DNA of 8,998 nt, from the NCBI GenBank assembly GCA_946615495.1, contig CAMOHY010000077.1:1-8998 (forward strand), written 5' to 3'. Below are positions 6,967-8,998 of the stretch, one piece after another. The position numbers and the translations under genes were made by a program. Within the stretch, counting starts at the first letter, position 1. Every line of letters starts with the position of its first letter. This stretch comes from an uncultured Clostridia bacterium (GTDB lineage Bacteria; Bacillota; Clostridia; Christensenellales; Aristaeellaceae). The notes beneath the pieces were generated by a model that saw only the letters and a program-made list of their open reading frames with translations, made no database searches and had not been told where the DNA came from.

Positions 6967-6979
6967 ATTAGCGTGTCAA
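6951..6979 (-). promoter_or_regulatory. Sigma-A-type promoter for the DinB/VOC/GyrI operon
   Basis: On the minus strand, a perfect TTGACA (6974-6979) and TAAAAT (6951-6956) are separated by 17 bp (6957-6973). The predicted transcript start is near 6944, giving a leader of about 88 nt before the ATG at 6856. This is the strongest promoter in the window. Confidence 0.85.
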
Positions 6980-7039
6980 GCGCTTTGAACAATCGTTTCG
7001 TGGGGGGAAAAAGCTATATCATAGCGCCCGCCGCCTGCC

Positions 7040-7067
7040 CCTTCGGGAGCCGGCTCCCCTCAGAAGG
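7040..7067. repeat. GC-rich hairpin in the divergent intergenic region
   Basis: CCTTC-GGGAGCCGGCTCCC-CTCA-GAAGG: a perfect 14-bp palindrome (7045-7058) enclosed by a second 5-bp pair with a 4-nt bulge. No T-tract follows on either strand, so it is not a standard rho-independent terminator. The wording (CCCCTTCGGGAGCC, GGCTCCCCTC) resembles short dispersed GC-rich intergenic repeats seen in Clostridia; this is a resemblance only. Confidence 0.4.
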
Positions 7068-7300
7068 TCCGGCTGATCCGCATCCCCGGCACAATGCGCG
7101 TTACCGAAATTGAAAGATCGAAAGGATTTTTGGAACAAGCGAAGAATACCCCTAACTTAGAGATTCTGGAAGGGCCTTACGCTTTGCCGTTTAACAAAGC
7201 GGGGGAACCTCATGGGATTATTTGCCTGATCTCCAGGCGGAAGGAGAAAAACCAATGGAGAAGCAATACCGCGTTGAGCACGATTCCATGGGCGAGGTGA
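7061..7300 (+). pseudogene. Coding-like orphan fragment upstream of fumC
   Basis: From 7061 a frame reads QKVRLIRIPGTMRVTEIERS, followed by FLEQAKNTPNLEILEGPYAL and a segment ending HGIICLISRRKEKN. It then runs into fumC in the wrong frame to a stop at 7298-7300. The first ATG (7094) has no ribosome binding site. The mixed hydrophobic, charged and Gly/Pro pattern looks like a real protein C-terminus, but the natural stop and the start are both missing. Upstream the frame meets the GC-rich hairpin and a TAG at 7022. I do not recognise the family. It may be the decayed end of a lost gene or a chance open frame. The leader of fumC must pass through it. Confidence 0.3.
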
Positions 7301-8637
7301 AGGTGCCCGCCGATAAATACTGGGGGGCCCAGACCCAGCGCAGCCACGAGAACTTTCCCATCGGCGTGGGCATTGAAACCATGCCCAGGGAAATTATTCA
7401 CGCCTTCGGCATTCTGAAAAAGGCGGCGGCTCAGGCCAACCATGCCCTCAAGCCCGAAAAAATGACGGAGGAAAAATTGACCGCTATTTGCCAGGCGGCG
7501 GATGAAGTGATTGAAGGAAAGCTGAAGGAGCATTTTCCCCTGGTGGTGTGGCAGACCGGCAGCGGCACCCAAAGCAACATGAACGCCAATGAGGTGATTG
7601 CCAACCGGGCCAATGAAATTGCGGGGAAAAAGCTTTGCCACCCCAATGACGACGTGAACATGAGCCAGTCCAGCAACGATACCTTCCCCACGGCCCTGCA
7701 CATTTCCGCTGTTCTGTCTCTGGAGGATCAGCTGATCCCCGCGGCGGAACGCCTGATCGAAACGTTTTTGCGGCTGGAGGAGGAAAATAAGGACGCGGTG
7801 AAGAGCGGCCGCACCCATTTGCAGGACGCGGTGCCCATTTCCTTTGCGCAGGAAATCAGCGGCTGGCGCGCCAGCCTGGAGCGGGATATCGAAATGGTAC
7901 AGCTGTCCCTACAACCGCTGTACGGCCTGGCCCTGGGCGGCACGGCGGTGGGCACGGGGCTGAACGCGCCTAAGGGCTTTGCGGAAAAGGCGGCGGCGGA
8001 AATTGCCGCGCTGACGGGCAAGCCCTTCGTTACCGAGAAAAACAAATACCACGCCCTGACCAGCAAGGATGAATTGGTGTTCGCTCACGGCGCGGTGAAG
8101 GCCCTGGCGGCGGATATGATGAAAATCGCCAACGATGTGCGCTGGCTCTCCTCCGGTCCCCGGTGCGGCCTGGGGGAAATCCACATTCCCGAAAACGAGC
8201 CGGGCAGCTCCATTATGCCGGGCAAGGTGAACCCCACCCAATGTGAGCAGGCCACCATGGTAGCCGTGCAGGTAATGGGCAACGACGCGGCCATTGGCAT
8301 GGCGGCCAGCCAGGGCAATTTTGAATTGAACGTGTTCATGCCCGTGATCGCCTACAATTTCCTGCAAAGCGCCCGGCTGCTTGCCGAATCCATGGATTCC
8401 TTCAACCAAAACTGCGCCGTGGGCATTACCGCCAACCGGGAAAAGATGCGGGGCAACCTGTATAATTCCCTTATGCTGGTCACCGCCTTGAACCCCTACA
8501 TCGGCTATGAAAACGCGGCCAAAACCGCCAAGCTGGCCTTCAAGGAGAACATTTCCTTGAAAGAAGCCTGCGTTTCCCTGGGCTTTTTGACGGAAGAAAA
8601 ATTCGACGAGGTGTTCCGCCCGGAAAACATGATTTGA
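7255..8637 (+). CDS. fumC: Fumarate hydratase, class II (fumarase C)
   Basis: Catalyses reversible hydration of fumarate to (S)-malate in the cytoplasm as a homotetramer, without an iron-sulfur cluster. The 460-aa product has the standard length. The ATG at 7255 has AAGGAG 8 nt upstream; a TTG 11 codons earlier has none. Motifs appear in order: VPADKYWGAQTQRS, TGSGTQSN (101-108), SSNDTFPTALH (139-149), GRTHLQDAVP with the catalytic-dyad histidine H188, KNKYHALTSKDELVFAHGA, and the superfamily signature GSSIMPGKVNP (317-327) with the mobile-loop serine S318. H188 and S318 carry the same numbers as in E. coli FumC. The SSND/THLQ/GSSIMPGKVNP set also occurs in aspartase, but the ALTSKDE segment favours fumarase. 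It is divergent from the DinB operon. No near-consensus promoter was found; none of its neighbours is a TCA-cycle gene, and it appears to be a single-gene unit. Confidence 0.96.
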   Translation: MEKQYRVEHDSMGEVKVPADKYWGAQTQRSHENFPIGVGIETMPREIIHAFGILKKAAAQANHALKPEKMTEEKLTAICQAADEVIEGKLKEHFPLVVWQTGSGTQSNMNANEVIANRANEIAGKKLCHPNDDVNMSQSSNDTFPTALHISAVLSLEDQLIPAAERLIETFLRLEEENKDAVKSGRTHLQDAVPISFAQEISGWRASLERDIEMVQLSLQPLYGLALGGTAVGTGLNAPKGFAEKAAAEIAALTGKPFVTEKNKYHALTSKDELVFAHGAVKALAADMMKIANDVRWLSSGPRCGLGEIHIPENEPGSSIMPGKVNPTQCEQATMVAVQVMGNDAAIGMAASQGNFELNVFMPVIAYNFLQSARLLAESMDSFNQNCAVGITANREKMRGNLYNSLMLVTALNPYIGYENAAKTAKLAFKENISLKEACVSLGFLTEEKFDEVFRPENMI

Positions 8638-8700
8638 TTGATTTCATCTGATACCTGGCTTCAAAATACTACTTTTTATACGCCTTTGCGGATAGCCTGG

Positions 8701-8728
8701 GGCCGCCGGTTCATGCGGGCTGGCGGCC
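8701..8728 (+). terminator. Hairpin downstream of fumC, possible weak terminator
   Basis: GGCCGCC (8701-8707) pairs perfectly with GGCGGCC (8722-8728) across a 14-nt loop, 63 bp after the fumC stop. There is no run of T after it on either strand, so it is at best an atypical terminator; it could also stabilise the fumC 3' end. Confidence 0.35.
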
Positions 8729-8736
8729 TTAACGCG

Positions 8737-8805
8737 TCAATAAAGAAAGCGGGCTATGCAGATATCGTGTTTCATTTTTCTTCCATTGATGATACGTTTC
8801 AGCAT
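8737..8805 (-). CDS. Small 22-aa ORF with strong ribosome binding site
   Basis: The ATG at 8805 is preceded by a perfect AAGGAGG with 7-nt spacing, the best ribosome binding site in the window. The product starts MLKRIINGRKMKHD and ends IARFLY, 22 residues, strongly basic. The opening KRIINGRK recalls the N-terminus of a common Bacillota hypothetical-protein family (RIINGK followed by YDT). The short length may therefore reflect a frameshifted or truncated remnant whose start signals survive; this is recall, not a search. It converges on fumC and ends 9 bp from the fumC downstream hairpin. Its own promoter was not clear. Confidence 0.35.
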   Translation of the reverse strand: MLKRIINGRKMKHDICIARFLY

Positions 8806-8837
8806 ACAGTTTCCTCCTTAAAATGAGGGCAATCTTT

Positions 8838-8866
8838 TTGCCAAGGACAAATGTTCATTCTCTATT
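8838..8866 (+). promoter_or_regulatory. Weak candidate promoter for the right-edge gene
   Basis: TTGCCA (8838-8843), 17 bp, then TCTATT (8861-8866): five of six and four of six matches to sigma-A consensus. It points at the partial gene at 8914, and its -10 box overlaps the 18-bp palindrome, as an operator would. Support is modest. Confidence 0.25.
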
Positions 8867-8878
8867 GTTTACAATAGA
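8861..8878. promoter_or_regulatory. 18-bp inverted repeat, operator-like
   Basis: TCTATTGTTTACAATAGA: two perfect 8-bp arms around a 2-bp centre. It lies between the leftward small ORF (start 8805) and the rightward partial gene (start 8914), a typical place for a dimeric regulator of divergent genes. The regulator is unknown. Confidence 0.5.
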
Positions 8879-8887
8879 ATCGTGCTT

Positions 8888-8907
8888 ACCACCATCTATT
8901 CGGTGGT
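8888..8907 (+). promoter_or_regulatory. Hairpin covering the ribosome binding site of the right-edge gene
   Basis: ACCACC (8888-8893) and GGTGGT (8902-8907) pair across an 8-nt loop, with a further CTT/AAG pair outside after a bulge. The 3' arm holds the only ribosome-binding-like sequence before the GTG at 8914, so the fold could reduce translation initiation. Confidence 0.35.
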
Positions 8908-8913
8908 GAATAA

Positions 8914-8998
8914 GTGCGCCTTTCCATCCAATTCACGCCGGACGAGGTCTACGATAACTATCCCGCCGACCGCCTGATGCATGACATCGCGCTGGCGC
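8914..8998 (+). CDS. Start of an unidentified gene, partial at right edge
   Basis: A GTG at 8914 directly follows an in-frame TAA and opens a frame with no stop to the window end. It starts with Val/Met then RLSIQFTPDEVYDNYPADRL and continues to MHDIALA. Third codon positions are strongly G/C, like the neighbouring genes, which supports coding. Only 28 codons are visible and I do not recognise the family. The ribosome binding site is weak (GGTGG) and sits in a hairpin. An opposing minus-strand frame is also open here, from the window edge to a TAG just beyond, but its codon choice is poorer. Confidence 0.4.
   Translation, partial: MRLSIQFTPDEVYDNYPADRLMHDIALA

Noticed and set aside
7191..7221. 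TTAACA with GATTAT as a fumC promoter
   Set aside because: The spacing is 19 bp and the -10 box matches only four of six positions, too weak to list.
7210..7818. Minus-strand open frame of 202 codons opposite fumC
   Set aside because: It is a shadow of the fumarase gene, whose motifs are complete on the plus strand.
8638..8826. Plus-strand frame directly after the fumC stop
   Set aside because: It starts at a TTG abutting the stop with no ribosome binding site, spans the downstream hairpin and has mixed, non-coding-like codon choice.

Overview
The window looks like chromosomal DNA from a GC-rich, gut-type Bacillota (Clostridia). This is an inference from strong AAGGAG/GGAGGG ribosome binding sites, sigma-A-type promoters (TTGACA-17-TAAAAT, TTGATA-17-TATAAA) and Clostridia-like protein families. 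No phage, transposase, CRISPR, rRNA or tRNA was seen.

Layout: six genes run leftward over roughly 1-6856. In transcription order they are: (i) a fusion of a DinB-like four-helix domain with a cysteine-rich DUF3795-like domain; (ii) a VOC/glyoxalase-fold protein; (iii) a GyrI-like effector-binding protein; (iv) a TIM-barrel sugar isomerase/epimerase-type protein; (v) a GH38 alpha-mannosidase; (vi) the first 92 codons of a glycoside hydrolase-like protein related to the GH106 type, cut by the window edge. The first unit (i-iii, perhaps iv) starts at a near-consensus promoter at 6951-6979. The second unit (v-vi) has its own near-consensus promoter at 3537-3565, inside an AT-rich gap of about 370 bp. 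That promoter shows that the longest possible mannosidase reading frame, which starts at a TTG at 3691, is probably not the translated form.

Divergent from this cluster is a complete class II fumarase gene (fumC, 7255-8637, +) with every catalytic motif intact. The gap between the divergent units holds a GC-rich hairpin and a coding-like orphan fragment. Right of fumC is a small regulatory-looking region. It has a leftward 22-codon ORF with an excellent ribosome binding site, an 18-bp inverted repeat, a hairpin covering a weak ribosome binding site, and the probable start of another rightward gene that leaves the window.

How the genes may work together: GH38, the GH106-like protein and the isomerase-type protein form a plausible carbohydrate-salvage group for mannose-containing glycans. 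The DinB/DUF3795, VOC and GyrI proteins form a small-molecule-handling or stress group of unknown substrate. fumC is ordinary central metabolism. I see no convincing undescribed system. The points most worth checking are the DinB-DUF3795 fusion and its neighbours, the start region of the mannosidase, and the small ORF and operator-like region at the right end.
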